DNA of 64,000 nucleotides. Source: Ochrobactrum sp. BTU1. GTDB taxonomy: Bacteria > Pseudomonadota > Alphaproteobacteria > Rhizobiales > Rhizobiaceae. A program made the position numbers and the translations under genes. Location: the NCBI GenBank assembly GCA_018798825.1, contig CP076357.1:124001-188000 (forward strand), in the 5' to 3' direction. Below the pieces are notes generated by a model that ran no database searches, was not told the origin of the DNA, and was given only the letters and a program-made list of their open reading frames with translations. Below are positions 53,596 through 63,138 of this stretch, piece after piece; the first letter of the stretch is position 1, and each line of letters opens with the position of its first letter.

Positions 53596-54797
53596 TGAGA
53601 GAAGCTGTAATCGTATCAACGGCTCGGACGCCTATTGGCAAAGCCTATCGCGGAGCTTTCAATGATACCACAGCTCCCGCGCTGGCGGGACATGCAATTG
53701 CGGCGGCTGTCGAGCGCGCAGGCATCGATGGAGCTGAGATTGAGGACGTCGTCATTGGCGCAGCGCTTCAGCAAGGAACGACCCACATGAATATCGCACG
53801 CACATCGTTGCTGCGGTCGGGTCTTCCTGCCTCAGTTCCTGGCCAATCGATGGATCGTCAATGCGCGTCTGGGTTGATGGCTATCGCAACTGCTGCCAAG
53901 CAGATTACGGGCGATGGCATGATGATTACCATTGGTGGCGGCGTTGAGCAGATATCCCTGGTGCAAAACGAGCATATGAACGTGCATCGCTGGAACGATG
54001 CGTGGCTGACTGAGCGTCTTCCTGCTACTTACATGAGCATGATCGAAACGGCTGAGATCGTTTCTGCGCGCTATGGCGTCTCACGTGAGGCGCAAGACGA
54101 ATATGCACTGCAGTCACAGCAGCGTACTGCTGCGGCCCAGTTGGCGGGACGGCTCGACGCCGAGATTGTACCCCTTCGGTCGATCATGTCGGTCAAAGAT
54201 AAGGTTTCAGGTGAGGTTTCGGCGAAACCCGTCGAACTGACCAGGGACGAAGGTAACCGGCCCGATACCACATTGGCGGGTTTGGCGGGACTGAAACCGG
54301 TTTTTGCTGGCGGCCAGACAATCAGCCAAGGTGGTTATGTTACCGCTGGCAACGCCTCGCAACTATCTGACGGAGCGTCCGCATCTGTTCTTATGGAAGC
54401 GAAGGAAGCGGAAAGACGTGGTCTTTCTCCGCTCGGCATTTATCGCGGGATGGCTGTTGCTGGATGCGAGCCTGATGAGATGGGCATTGGCCCGGTATAT
54501 GCCGTTCCGAAACTTTTGAAGCAACATGGTCTGACGGTCGATGATATCGATCTGTGGGAGTTGAATGAGGCCTTCGCAGCACAGGTTCTTTATTGCCGCG
54601 ATAAGCTTGGCATTGATAATGAGAAACTCAATGTGAATGGCGGCGCTATTTCGATTGGTCATCCTTACGGAATGTCTGGTGCGCGTATGACGGGGCATGC
54701 GCTCATTGAGGGCAAGAGGCGTAACGGGCATTATGTAGTAGTCACCATGTGCGTTGGCGGCGGCATGGGCGCTGCAGGCCTTTTCGAAATTTGTTGA
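53592..54797 (+). CDS. Acetyl-CoA acyltransferase (thiolase)
   Basis: A 401-residue thiolase. The nucleophilic Cys is in [13 protein letters not shown], the His in [19 protein letters not shown], and the second Cys in [16 protein letters not shown]. It is of the degradative type and would cleave the 3-oxoacyl-CoA formed by the SDR. It is the last gene of the first part of the TetR regulon and is followed by a strong terminator. Confidence 0.88.
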   Translation: MMREAVIVSTARTPIGKAYRGAFNDTTAPALAGHAIAAAVERAGIDGAEIEDVVIGAALQQGTTHMNIARTSLLRSGLPASVPGQSMDRQCASGLMAIATAAKQITGDGMMITIGGGVEQISLVQNEHMNVHRWNDAWLTERLPATYMSMIETAEIVSARYGVSREAQDEYALQSQQRTAAAQLAGRLDAEIVPLRSIMSVKDKVSGEVSAKPVELTRDEGNRPDTTLAGLAGLKPVFAGGQTISQGGYVTAGNASQLSDGASASVLMEAKEAERRGLSPLGIYRGMAVAGCEPDEMGIGPVYAVPKLLKQHGLTVDDIDLWELNEAFAAQVLYCRDKLGIDNEKLNVNGGAISIGHPYGMSGARMTGHALIEGKRRNGHYVVVTMCVGGGMGAAGLFEIC

Positions 54798-54802
54798 GTC
54801 AA

Positions 54803-54829
54803 AAAAAGGCCGATTTATTCGGCCTTTTT
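54803..54829. terminator. Bidirectional rho-independent terminator
   Basis: AAAAAGGCCGA (54803-54813), TTTAT loop, TCGGCCTTTTT (54819-54829). A perfect 11-bp stem with A/T tails on both sides, serving the rightward thiolase transcript and the leftward alcohol dehydrogenase transcript. Confidence 0.92.
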
Positions 54830-54851
54830 ACGGTATTAACGGCGGTTTTGA

Positions 54852-56009
54852 TTAATATGCGGCCTGATAAATCGTCAGCGCATCAGCCTCAGTTACCTTG
54901 CGCGGATTGTTGACCAGAAGGCGGGTCTGTTTCATTGCATCGCGCGCAAGCTTGGGCAGATCATCTTTCGCAATATTCACGTCGCGCAATCGCTGGGGCA
55001 CTCCAAGTTCACGGCTAAGCTCCGCCAGCCTTTCTACAAAAGCTTCTCCCCGCAATTCCGCAGATATAGCGCCGAGTTCGGGAAAGACATCTGTCGCAAT
55101 TTCCGCGTAGACATGGCTCGCCTCCGGGAGATTGAACCGCAGCACATGCGCAAGCACGAGCGCATTGGATAAACCATGCGGGACATGGAAATGCCCGCCA
55201 ATCGGATAGGCCAACGCATGAACAGCCGCAACCGGCGAATTGGCGAAAGCTTGGCCAGCGAGCAGTGAGCCGAGCAGCATGGCGGCCCGTGCGTCGCGAT
55301 TTTGTCCTTCAAAGACCGCTGTACGGATATTGGCACCAAGCAGTTGCAGGGCATTGCGCGCCAATGAACGAGACAAAGGGTTATTGTTGGAGGAAGCAGA
55401 CGTGTATGCTTCGATGGCGTGCACCATTGCATCAATGCCGGTGGCAGCTGTTACCGCTGCTGGCAAGCCGACAGTCAAGTCAGCATCGAGAACTGCCATA
55501 TCTGGAAGCAGAAGGGGCGAGACGACCCCCTTCTTTTCGGACGCTCCAGTTGTGATGATCGATATGGGGGTAACTTCCGACCCTGTTCCTGCCGTTGTTG
55601 GAATTAAAACGAGCGGCAAGCGCGGCCCGCGTGCGATATTGACACCATAAATGTCGTTCAGCGCTTCACCGCTCTTTGCAAGCAGTGCCGCAACCTTTGC
55701 AACATCCATCGAGGAGCCGCCGCCGATGGCGAGGACGCCAGTAGTTTCATGCGCTACAATCTGATCCTTCAGGGCGATAACATTGCTTTCGGGCGGGTCA
55801 GCCTGCACATCATCAAAAATTGAAATGGCAATCCCTGCCTGCTCCAAGGCTTTTGTCGCAGGGGTAAGCAGCCCAAGGTTTCGCAACCCCTTGTCGGTCA
55901 CGAGCACAACGCGCTTGCCCAACAGATGCCCGGCAATCTCGACAATCTTTGTCAGGCCGCCGTTTTGCAGGACGATTGATGGCGTTGTGTTGAATACGAA
56001 GTTTTCCAT
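54852..56009 (-). CDS. Iron-containing alcohol dehydrogenase
   Basis: A 385-residue group III alcohol dehydrogenase. The NAD-binding GGGSSMDVAK (residues about 96-105) and the iron site AVHALAYPIGGHFHVPHGLSNALVLA (His positions, read in parts) are clear, with TAGTGSEVTP between. It would interconvert an alcohol and an aldehyde or ketone. It is downstream of the acyl-CoA ligase gene (44 bp), so the pathway may start from an alcohol or hydroxy acid oxidised before CoA activation. The metal and substrate are not certain from sequence. Confidence 0.87.
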   Translation of the reverse strand: MENFVFNTTPSIVLQNGGLTKIVEIAGHLLGKRVVLVTDKGLRNLGLLTPATKALEQAGIAISIFDDVQADPPESNVIALKDQIVAHETTGVLAIGGGSSMDVAKVAALLAKSGEALNDIYGVNIARGPRLPLVLIPTTAGTGSEVTPISIITTGASEKKGVVSPLLLPDMAVLDADLTVGLPAAVTAATGIDAMVHAIEAYTSASSNNNPLSRSLARNALQLLGANIRTAVFEGQNRDARAAMLLGSLLAGQAFANSPVAAVHALAYPIGGHFHVPHGLSNALVLAHVLRFNLPEASHVYAEIATDVFPELGAISAELRGEAFVERLAELSRELGVPQRLRDVNIAKDDLPKLARDAMKQTRLLVNNPRKVTEADALTIYQAAY

Positions 56010-56052
56010 GATGTCTGGGTCTTTCGAATAATAGATAGTGGGCGTGCGGAGC

Positions 56053-57645
56053 TCAACTTGCCCGCGTCACTCTCAGCTCGCGATCGACCGTGTTTTCGGT
56101 AACTCCTTCGCTACGCAAAACATGTTTCTGGATTTTGCCACTGGAAGTCTTTGGAAGAGATTCCTCAATCCGTACATATCTTGGTACCATAAAGCGAGGC
56201 AGCCGGCCTGAAAGAAACTCGAGCAATTCATCCGCAAAAATCTCCTCCCCTTCCACCGGTGTAACGACGATCAGGACTTCGTCTTCGCTCAATTCGCTCG
56301 GAACAGCTATTGCTGCGCATTCTTTGACACTATCGTGGAAAAGTACTTCGGCCTCTAAAGCGAAAGACGATATATTCTCACCTCGTCGCCGAATTACGTC
56401 TTTTAGGCGATCAACAAAAAAATAGACCCCATTTTCGTCTTTGCGGAAGCTATCGCCGGTGTGAAACCAGCCGTTGCGCATGGCTTCGACTGTGGCTTTC
56501 GGATTGTTGTAGTAGCCCTTCATTAAAGCCCAGGGGCGGTCAGAGCGAATGACCAGCTCACCTGCATTGCCGTCGGGCACTTCGATATCGTTTTCGTCAA
56601 CGACGCGTAGCTGATACCATGGACGCGGCTTGCCCGCGATGCCCTTTTGTGTAATGCCGGGCCCAGCAACCAATGGGCTCGCAATCTCGGTCATGTTGTA
56701 GATAGTCCATGCTTCTACGCCAAATCTCTTTGCGAATAATGGGCCATCTTCTCCAAATGGAGTAATGAAGGCGCGGCGCAGCGGGTGGTTCCGATCATCC
56801 GGTGATGCAGGCTGCTTTAAGAGGAAGCTGGCCATTACACCCAACAACAGACAGTAGGTCGAGTTCGTTTCCCGAACAGCCTGCCAGAAATGTTGGGTTT
56901 TAAACTCGCGCATCATGCCAATTGAAAGTCCGCGCGCCAGCATCGCATAGACATAAAGTGTAGAGCCGCAATGGAAGATTGGACCGCAAATCATACAGCG
57001 ATCCGCTTCATCCACGCAATCAAAGGCGTCAGGCCCCATCGTAAAAAGCTGCACATACGAGGTTATGACACCCTTGGCATTGCCCGTTGTGCCTGACGTG
57101 TACATTATTGCAAGCGTGTCCCAGGGTTCAATCGGCGTTTCGAGGGAGAGCTCAGCCTCGCTGACCGTACTAACATCAGTCAGAGGTAGGATTTCCACAT
57201 CAGCAATTGAGTGATTTTTCCAGCCTTCAACCACCAAAACTTTCTGTAATTTTCCAGGAGCGACGTCATGCAGCCGGTCTATCAGATCGGCCTGTGCGAC
57301 CATGAGCGCCGCGTCCGCGTCGTTGAGAATATGCTCCAATGGACGTCCGAGGGCGGCGGTATTTATCGGAACATAGACAGCGCCAATATAGCAAATTGCA
57401 AACCATGTAGTGAGCAAGTCCGGACCATTGCCCATAAAGCAGAGGACGTGATCGCCACGCTTTACGCCATGGGATTGCAGAGTAGCTGCTCGTTGTCGAA
57501 CGCGGTCTCGGGTCGTCTTGTAATCCCATTCTGTCGATGGCCAAAAATGTACGAATGGTGCCGTGGGGCGCTCCGTTGCGTGCTTATCGAGAAGATAGCG
57601 TAATACGCAATGGTTACGGTTAAGCGCGCGCTGGTCTGGCGTCAT
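56053..57645 (-). CDS. Acyl-CoA synthetase (AMP-dependent)
   Basis: A 530-residue adenylate-forming ligase. P-loop MYTSGTTGNAKGVITSY, DGNAGELVIRSDRP, the GDSFRKDENGVYFFVDRLKDVIRRRGENIS hinge in parts, and the C-terminal Lys in LPKTSSGKIQKHVLR. It belongs to the broad carnitine/crotonobetaine CoA-ligase (CaiC)-like group. It would activate the carboxylic acid brought in by the LIV transporter at 58537-63138. Transcription is divergent from the enoyl-CoA hydratase gene across the perfect TetR operator. Confidence 0.85.
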   Translation of the reverse strand: MTPDQRALNRNHCVLRYLLDKHATERPTAPFVHFWPSTEWDYKTTRDRVRQRAATLQSHGVKRGDHVLCFMGNGPDLLTTWFAICYIGAVYVPINTAALGRPLEHILNDADAALMVAQADLIDRLHDVAPGKLQKVLVVEGWKNHSIADVEILPLTDVSTVSEAELSLETPIEPWDTLAIMYTSGTTGNAKGVITSYVQLFTMGPDAFDCVDEADRCMICGPIFHCGSTLYVYAMLARGLSIGMMREFKTQHFWQAVRETNSTYCLLLGVMASFLLKQPASPDDRNHPLRRAFITPFGEDGPLFAKRFGVEAWTIYNMTEIASPLVAGPGITQKGIAGKPRPWYQLRVVDENDIEVPDGNAGELVIRSDRPWALMKGYYNNPKATVEAMRNGWFHTGDSFRKDENGVYFFVDRLKDVIRRRGENISSFALEAEVLFHDSVKECAAIAVPSELSEDEVLIVVTPVEGEEIFADELLEFLSGRLPRFMVPRYVRIEESLPKTSSGKIQKHVLRSEGVTENTVDRELRVTRAS

Positions 57646-57719
57646 GTTGTGTGTTCCTCCTACCCTGGCCGGAACTAAACCTCAAAAGAGGCCAGTTGCA
57701 AACCCATTCGGAATATGCA

Positions 57720-57737
57720 ACATACTCGGTAGTATGT
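57720..57737. promoter_or_regulatory. TetR operator candidate 2 (perfect palindrome)
   Basis: ACATACT (57720-57726), CGGT, AGTATGT (57731-57737). Perfect 7-bp arms between the divergent acyl-CoA synthetase and enoyl-CoA hydratase genes, matching the site at 51673-51690. It links this operon pair to the TetR gene at 50952. Confidence 0.75.
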
Positions 57738-57765
57738 CAAAGCGAAAACATCAAGGATGAGGGAA

Positions 57766-58506
57766 ATGGCCATAGTCGATATCAAAAGCGAGGGAGCCAT
57801 TGCGGTGGTGCGCTATGATCGTGGCGGCAAGGCCAACGCTCTCAATGAAGAATCGATTAATGAGCTCATACGAGCGGCGGATGGTTTATCGGCCGACGAT
57901 AGCGTCCAGGTCGTTATCATTACCGGCACTGAAAGCCGTTTTTCAGGTGGAGTAGATCTTAAGGACGATAATCTATGGCGCAATGATGCCGATGCTACAT
58001 CTCGTCATCGGGCTATGTCGCTCGGTGGCGTCATGTGTGATCGTTGGCGTTTGTTACCGCAAATCACAATTGCAGCTGTCGAAGGGCCAGCTGTGGGTGG
58101 TGGCGGAATTCTGGCCCTTGCCGCAGATTTTCGCGTTATGGCTCAGGGTGCCTTCTTTCAGTTTCCAGAAGTCCGACTGGGCATGACACTGGGCTGGGGC
58201 GGACTTCCCTTGTTGTCATCGCTTATAGGCCCGACACGCGCGAAGCGTGTGCTTTTTGCCAATGAGCGGATTGGCGAGCATGACGCGCTCAATATGGGTC
58301 TTTGCGACAAGGTTGCTCCATTGGGCGGTGCGGTCGACGCCGCAAAAATTTTTGCGCAGACAATCGCTGAATGCTCGCCGTTGGCTTTGCGGATGACAAA
58401 AAGGGCTATTGATCAGCAACACCGCGGCAACTGGGCTGCGCCTTATGAAGCAGATCAGTTTTATCTGGCGAGGTTGATTGCGGAAAGCAACAGCCAGTCG
58501 GGTTAA
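57766..58506 (+). CDS. Enoyl-CoA hydratase/isomerase family protein
   Basis: A 246-residue crotonase. GTESRFSGGVDLKDD and AAVEGPAVGGGGILALAADFRV form the oxyanion hole, followed by FPEVRLGMTLGWGGLPLL with a Glu in the usual acid/base zone. I chose ATG 57766, eight bases after AAGGA; the ATG at 57757 lies inside that Shine-Dalgarno. It is the first gene of the operon that carries the LIV transporter. Hydration, isomerisation or dehydration of the pathway's CoA ester are all possible. Confidence 0.84.
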   Translation: MAIVDIKSEGAIAVVRYDRGGKANALNEESINELIRAADGLSADDSVQVVIITGTESRFSGGVDLKDDNLWRNDADATSRHRAMSLGGVMCDRWRLLPQITIAAVEGPAVGGGGILALAADFRVMAQGAFFQFPEVRLGMTLGWGGLPLLSSLIGPTRAKRVLFANERIGEHDALNMGLCDKVAPLGGAVDAAKIFAQTIAECSPLALRMTKRAIDQQHRGNWAAPYEADQFYLARLIAESNSQSG

Positions 58507-58536
58507 CACCGTTATTACTTTGGGAGGAGGAAAACC

Positions 58537-59739
58537 ATGATTATGAATTCAAGGATGCTCATTGGTGCGCTTGCCGCAATGATGCTTGCGAGCCCAGCTT
58601 TAGCGGAGCCCGTTCGACTGGGCGTACTGACCGATATGTCCGGTATGAACTTCGACCTTGCGGGGGACGGCTCAGTCGTTGCCGCTAAGATGGCAGTAGA
58701 GGATTTTGGGGGCAAGTTGAATGGCGAGCCGATTGAAATCATCGTTGGCGACCATCAAAATAAGCCGGATATCGGTTCCACTCTGGCGCGCAGCTGGATT
58801 GATGAGAAGAACGTAAAAGCCATTATCGACGTGCCAACATCGTCGGTTGCGATGGCCGTCCAGGAAATAACACGCAACAAGGATGTGGCATTTCTTGCAT
58901 CTACTGCGGGCTCCTCGGATCTGACGGGGAAAGCTTGTTCTCCGACAACGGCGCAATGGACCTGGGACACTTATTCTCTGGCTAATGGCACTGGACGCGC
59001 CATGACGCAGGAGGGCGGTAAGAAATGGTACTTTATTACGGTCGACTATACGTTCGGTCATGCCCTTGAGCGAGATACCGCAGAAGCAGTCAAGGCAAGT
59101 GGCGGGGAGGTGGTGGGCTCGGTTCGTCATCCGCGCGAAACCACTGACTTTTCTTCTTTTCTGCTTCAGGCCCAAGCTTCAGGCGCTGATGTGATTGCGC
59201 TCGCAAACTCTTCGGGCGATACGATGACCGCTCTCAAGCAGGCCAGTGAATATGGCGTTACTGAGGGCGGGCAGAAGATTGCGGGTATGTTGCTCTTTCT
59301 CTCGGACGTCCACAGCGTCGGCCTCGAGACTGCAAAAGGCCTGACACTGACGACTGGCTTTTACTGGGATTATGATGACCAGACACGCAACTGGTCGAAG
59401 CGATTTGGCGAACGCATGAACGGCAAAATGCCGACAATGGTACATGCCGGAGTTTACTCAGTCGTTATGAATTACCTAAAGGCCTCTGAGGCGGCAAAAT
59501 CGACAAGTGGTAAAGCGGTGCTCGACAAGATGCGCACGATGGATATCAACGATTTCTTCGCCCGCAATGCCAAGCTGCGAGCTGACGGCCGAATGGTGCA
59601 CGACATGTATCTTGTTCAAGTCAAGTCGCCAGAGGAATCCAAGGGGCCGTGGGATTACTACAAGGTGCTTCGCACCATTCCGGGCGACGAAGCATTCCGT
59701 CAACTCGATAAGGGCGGCTGTCCTCTGGTCACGCAGTAA
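58537..59739 (+). CDS. LIV-type ABC transporter substrate-binding protein
   Basis: A 400-residue Peripla_BP_6 protein. The signal peptide is MIMNSRMLIGALAAMMLASPALA, and the mature start is EPVRLGVLTDMSGMNFDLAG. GGGAGGAGG precedes the ATG. Its ligand is likely the organic acid activated by the divergent CoA synthetase. The four other transporter components follow directly. Confidence 0.87.
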   Translation: MIMNSRMLIGALAAMMLASPALAEPVRLGVLTDMSGMNFDLAGDGSVVAAKMAVEDFGGKLNGEPIEIIVGDHQNKPDIGSTLARSWIDEKNVKAIIDVPTSSVAMAVQEITRNKDVAFLASTAGSSDLTGKACSPTTAQWTWDTYSLANGTGRAMTQEGGKKWYFITVDYTFGHALERDTAEAVKASGGEVVGSVRHPRETTDFSSFLLQAQASGADVIALANSSGDTMTALKQASEYGVTEGGQKIAGMLLFLSDVHSVGLETAKGLTLTTGFYWDYDDQTRNWSKRFGERMNGKMPTMVHAGVYSVVMNYLKASEAAKSTSGKAVLDKMRTMDINDFFARNAKLRADGRMVHDMYLVQVKSPEESKGPWDYYKVLRTIPGDEAFRQLDKGGCPLVTQ

Positions 59740-59751
59740 GAGGCTGATGGC

Positions 59752-60549
59752 ATGAACACAGCAACTCAAAATACTACGGCTCTGCGAGAAGCAGAGCCGT
59801 CGAGGATTGTTCTTTCTGCTCGTGGGCTAGGCAAATCTTTTGGCGGCTTTCATGCGGTGAAGAATGTCGATCTTGATGTAGAGCACGCCCGCGTTCATGC
59901 CCTGATCGGGCCAAATGGTGCAGGCAAGACGACCGTTTTCAACCTGCTCACCAAATTCCTCCAGCCGACAAGCGGCGAGATTACGCTTCTTGGCGAAAAC
60001 ATCACCAAAACCAACCCTGCCAAGGTGGCGCGGATGGGTCTGGTGCGCTCGTTCCAGATTTCCGCAACCTTCCCGCATCTGACGGTGCTGGAAAACGTGA
60101 AGGTCGCGCTTCAACGCCCAAATGGTCTCGCAACGCAGTTCTGGCGTTCGCTGTCTGCACTGGATCAGCTCGACGCAAAAGCGATTGATCTTCTTGAGCG
60201 CGTGGGCCTTAGCGATGCCCGCCATGCGCTGGCCGCCGATCTTTCCTATGGCCGCAAGCGCGCGCTTGAAATCGCCACCACACTGGCACTCGATCCGAAA
60301 GTTCTGCTGCTTGATGAGCCAATGGCAGGCATGGGGCACGAAGACGTGCACATCATTGCCGCCCTCATCACCGATGTAGCAAAAGATCGTGCGGTGCTGA
60401 TGGTCGAACACAATCTCAAAGTGGTGGCCGACATCGCCCATCACGTCACGGTGCTGCAACGCGGCGAAATCCTCGCATCGGGCAATTATGCCACCGTCGC
60501 ACAAGACGAGCGCGTCCGCACCGCTTATATGGGAACTGAACATGAATAG
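59752..60549 (+). CDS. livG: LIV-type ABC transporter ATP-binding protein LivG
   Basis: A 265-residue ATPase with Walker A GPNGAGKTT, the signature region DLSYGRKRALEIATTLA (Gly-Gly replaced by Tyr-Gly, as in many LivG proteins), Walker B VLLLDEPMAGMGHE and H-loop MVEHNLKVV. It overlaps livF by 8 bp. Its closest like in this window is the LivG at 33071. Confidence 0.87.
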   Translation: MNTATQNTTALREAEPSRIVLSARGLGKSFGGFHAVKNVDLDVEHARVHALIGPNGAGKTTVFNLLTKFLQPTSGEITLLGENITKTNPAKVARMGLVRSFQISATFPHLTVLENVKVALQRPNGLATQFWRSLSALDQLDAKAIDLLERVGLSDARHALAADLSYGRKRALEIATTLALDPKVLLLDEPMAGMGHEDVHIIAALITDVAKDRAVLMVEHNLKVVADIAHHVTVLQRGEILASGNYATVAQDERVRTAYMGTEHE

Positions 60550-61258
60550 AGGCCAACCCCTGCTCTCAGTGCGCGGGCTTAATGCCTGGTATGGCGAAAG
60601 CCATGCGCTGCACGGCGTCGATCTCGATATCTGGCCCGGTGAAACCATCACGCTTTTGGGTCGCAATGGCGTCGGAAAGACCACAACGCTGCGCGCGATC
60701 ATGGGCATTATCCGCAAGCGCACTGGAACCATCACGCTTGATGGCAAAGATATTCTGCGCGTGCCGCTGCATCGCATAGCGCGCACGGGCCTTGGCTTCG
60801 TGCCGGAAGAACGCGGAATTTTTGCGACGCTCAACGTGCATGAAAATCTGCTGCTGCCACCCGTCGTCGGCAAGGGCAGCGGAGCCATGTCACTCGACGA
60901 GATTTACGAGCTCTTCCCCAATCTCTATGAGCGCCGCAACAGCCCCGGCACCAAGCTTTCGGGTGGCGAACAGCAGATGCTGGCGATTGCCCGCATCCTG
61001 CGCACCGGCGTCAAAGTTCTGCTGCTTGATGAGCCAACTGAGGGGCTTGCACCCGTCATCATCCAGCGCATCGGTGATGTGCTGGTGGAACTTAAAAAGC
61101 GCGGCATGACTGTGTTGCTGGTCGAGCAGAACTTCCGCTTTGCAGCCAAAGTCGCGGACCGCTTTTATCTGATGGATCATGGTGTGGTGACGGAAAACTT
61201 CCCAACCGCCGAGCTGCCAGCACGGATGGCATCGCTCACGCAAGCTCTGGGGGTTTGA
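60542..61258 (+). CDS. livF: LIV-type ABC transporter ATP-binding protein LivF
   Basis: A 238-residue ATPase with Walker A GRNGVGKTT, signature LSGGEQQMLAIARIL, Walker B VLLLDEPTEGLAP and LLVEQNFRF. I chose ATG 60542 (MNRGQPLL); the longer frame runs in livG. It completes the ATPase pair of the second LIV importer. Confidence 0.87.
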   Translation: MNRGQPLLSVRGLNAWYGESHALHGVDLDIWPGETITLLGRNGVGKTTTLRAIMGIIRKRTGTITLDGKDILRVPLHRIARTGLGFVPEERGIFATLNVHENLLLPPVVGKGSGAMSLDEIYELFPNLYERRNSPGTKLSGGEQQMLAIARILRTGVKVLLLDEPTEGLAPVIIQRIGDVLVELKKRGMTVLLVEQNFRFAAKVADRFYLMDHGVVTENFPTAELPARMASLTQALGV

Positions 61259-61262
61259 ATCA

Positions 61263-62150
61263 ATGACAATGATTTTTGGAATACCTTTGCAAGCGCTTCT
61301 TGGGCAGTTGCTCGTAGGCCTCATCAATGGCTCTTTCTACGCCATGCTTAGCCTCGGCCTCGCCATCATCTTCGGGCTTTTGCGCATCATCAATTTTGCC
61401 CATGGCGCGCAATATATGCTCGGCGCATTTGTTGGCTACCTGCTGTTAAGCGGCCTTGGCATCGGCTATTGGCCAGCGCTTATTCTCGCTCCACTGATCG
61501 TGGGTCTGGGCGGTGCCATCATCGAGCGCGTTGCACTTTCAAGGCTCTATAATCTTGATCCGCTCTATGGCCTGCTGTTCACTTTTGGTCTGGCGCTCGT
61601 GATCGAAGGCACTTTCCGCTATTATTATGGTGCTGCCGGTCAACCCTATGCCGTCCCGCCATCACTTGCAGGCGGCAATAATCTCGGCTTCATGTTCCTG
61701 CCCAACTATCGCGCATGGGTGGTGGTGGCGTCACTCGTCATCTGTATCGGCACATGGCTGCTGATCGAGAAGACCAAGCTTGGCGCTTACTTACGCGCCG
61801 CAACCGAAAACCCGACACTGGTCAAAGCCTTCGGCATCAATGTGCCACTGCTGCTCACCTTCACTTATGCGCTCGGTGCAGCTCTCGCTGGCTTTGCCGG
61901 AATTCTGGCGGCTCCCATCTATCAGGTCAGCCCGCTGATGGGGTCAAACATCATCATCGTGGTCTTTGCCGTGGTCGTGGTCGGCGGAATGGGTTCGATC
62001 CTTGGCGCCATCATCACCGGCTATGTGCTGGGGCTGGCAGAAGGTTTGACCAAGGTGTTCTATCCCGAAGCTTCCAGCATCGTCATCTTCGTTATCATGG
62101 CTATCGTCCTTCTGGTGCGACCCGCCGGACTGTTCGGGAAGGAGGCCTGA
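61263..62150 (+). CDS. livH: LIV-type ABC transporter permease LivH
   Basis: A 295-residue permease. LLVGLINGSFYAMLSLGLAIIFGLLRIINFAHGAQ in parts is the LivH hallmark, and VVVVGGMGSILGAII is near the C-terminus. It lies 4 bp after livF and 1 bp before livM, in a tight operon. Confidence 0.88.
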   Translation: MTMIFGIPLQALLGQLLVGLINGSFYAMLSLGLAIIFGLLRIINFAHGAQYMLGAFVGYLLLSGLGIGYWPALILAPLIVGLGGAIIERVALSRLYNLDPLYGLLFTFGLALVIEGTFRYYYGAAGQPYAVPPSLAGGNNLGFMFLPNYRAWVVVASLVICIGTWLLIEKTKLGAYLRAATENPTLVKAFGINVPLLLTFTYALGAALAGFAGILAAPIYQVSPLMGSNIIIVVFAVVVVGGMGSILGAIITGYVLGLAEGLTKVFYPEASSIVIFVIMAIVLLVRPAGLFGKEA

Positions 62151-62151
62151 T

Positions 62152-63138
62152 ATGACTGATACTGTTCTCAAAGCAACGGCGGCAAACCATCAGGCAAAAG
62201 CGCCAGCCCTCAACAGCCTTTCGGCGGTCGTTCTGGCGATTGCGGTGGCTGGATTGATCGTAGCACCCTTCATGGTCTACCCGATCTTCCTGATGAAGAT
62301 GCTGTGCTTTGCGCTCTTTGCCTCCGCATTCAATCTGCTGCTCGGCTATACCGGCATTCTATCATTTGGCCATGCAGCCTTCTTTGGCGGTGCTGCCTAT
62401 GTGACGGCTCATGCGGTCAAGGAATGGGGTGTAACGCCCGAAATCGGCATCCTGCTTGGCGTGCTGGCCGCGGCATTACTCGGCCTGATCATCGGCTATC
62501 TCGCCATCCGTCGTCAGGGCATCTATTCAACGATGATCACGCTTGCGCTTGCGCAGATGTTCTTCTTCTTCTGTCTGCAAGCGGCCTTTACACACGGCGA
62601 AGATGGTCTTCAGGGTGTGCCACGCGGCTATCTCTTTGGCTTCATCGACCTTAATCAGCCGATGAATATGTATTATTTTGTGCTGGCTGTGTTTGTGATC
62701 GGGGTCTTTGCGATCTGGCGCATCATCAATTCGCCTTTCGGCATGATCCTCAAATCAGTCCGCGAAAACGAAAACCGCGCCGTATCGCTGGGCTATTCCG
62801 TCAATCACTACAAGCTTGCAGCCTTTGTCATGTCGGCAGCGCTTGCAGGCCTTGCAGGCGGCATGAAGGCACTTGTCTTCCAGTTTGCAACACTCACCGA
62901 TGTGGGCTGGCAGATGTCGGGCGAAGTGATCCTGATGACGCTGCTTGGCGGCATCGGTACACTGATCGGCCCTATCGTCGGCGCAGCCTTCGTAGTCGCT
63001 CTTCAGAACTATCTCGCAACCTCGGACTTCCCCGTGACAATCGTCACTGGTGTCATCTTCATGGCCTGCGTTCTGCTCTTCCGTAGAGGCATCGTAGGCG
63101 AGTTTTATGCTCGGTTCGAGCGAGGCAGAAAGCAATGA
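62152..63138 (+). CDS. livM: LIV-type ABC transporter permease LivM
   Basis: A 328-residue permease with about nine hydrophobic segments. FASAFNLLLGYTGILSFGHAAFFGGAAYV (in parts) is the conserved region, and LGGIGTLIGPIVGAAF lies near the end. Its stop overlaps the thioesterase start by 4 bp. Confidence 0.88.
   Translation: MTDTVLKATAANHQAKAPALNSLSAVVLAIAVAGLIVAPFMVYPIFLMKMLCFALFASAFNLLLGYTGILSFGHAAFFGGAAYVTAHAVKEWGVTPEIGILLGVLAAALLGLIIGYLAIRRQGIYSTMITLALAQMFFFFCLQAAFTHGEDGLQGVPRGYLFGFIDLNQPMNMYYFVLAVFVIGVFAIWRIINSPFGMILKSVRENENRAVSLGYSVNHYKLAAFVMSAALAGLAGGMKALVFQFATLTDVGWQMSGEVILMTLLGGIGTLIGPIVGAAFVVALQNYLATSDFPVTIVTGVIFMACVLLFRRGIVGEFYARFERGRKQ

Noticed and set aside
59827..60888. Minus-strand 353-residue frame across livG and livF
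   Set aside because: It is antisense to two clear ABC ATPases with all motifs intact, so it is a shadow.
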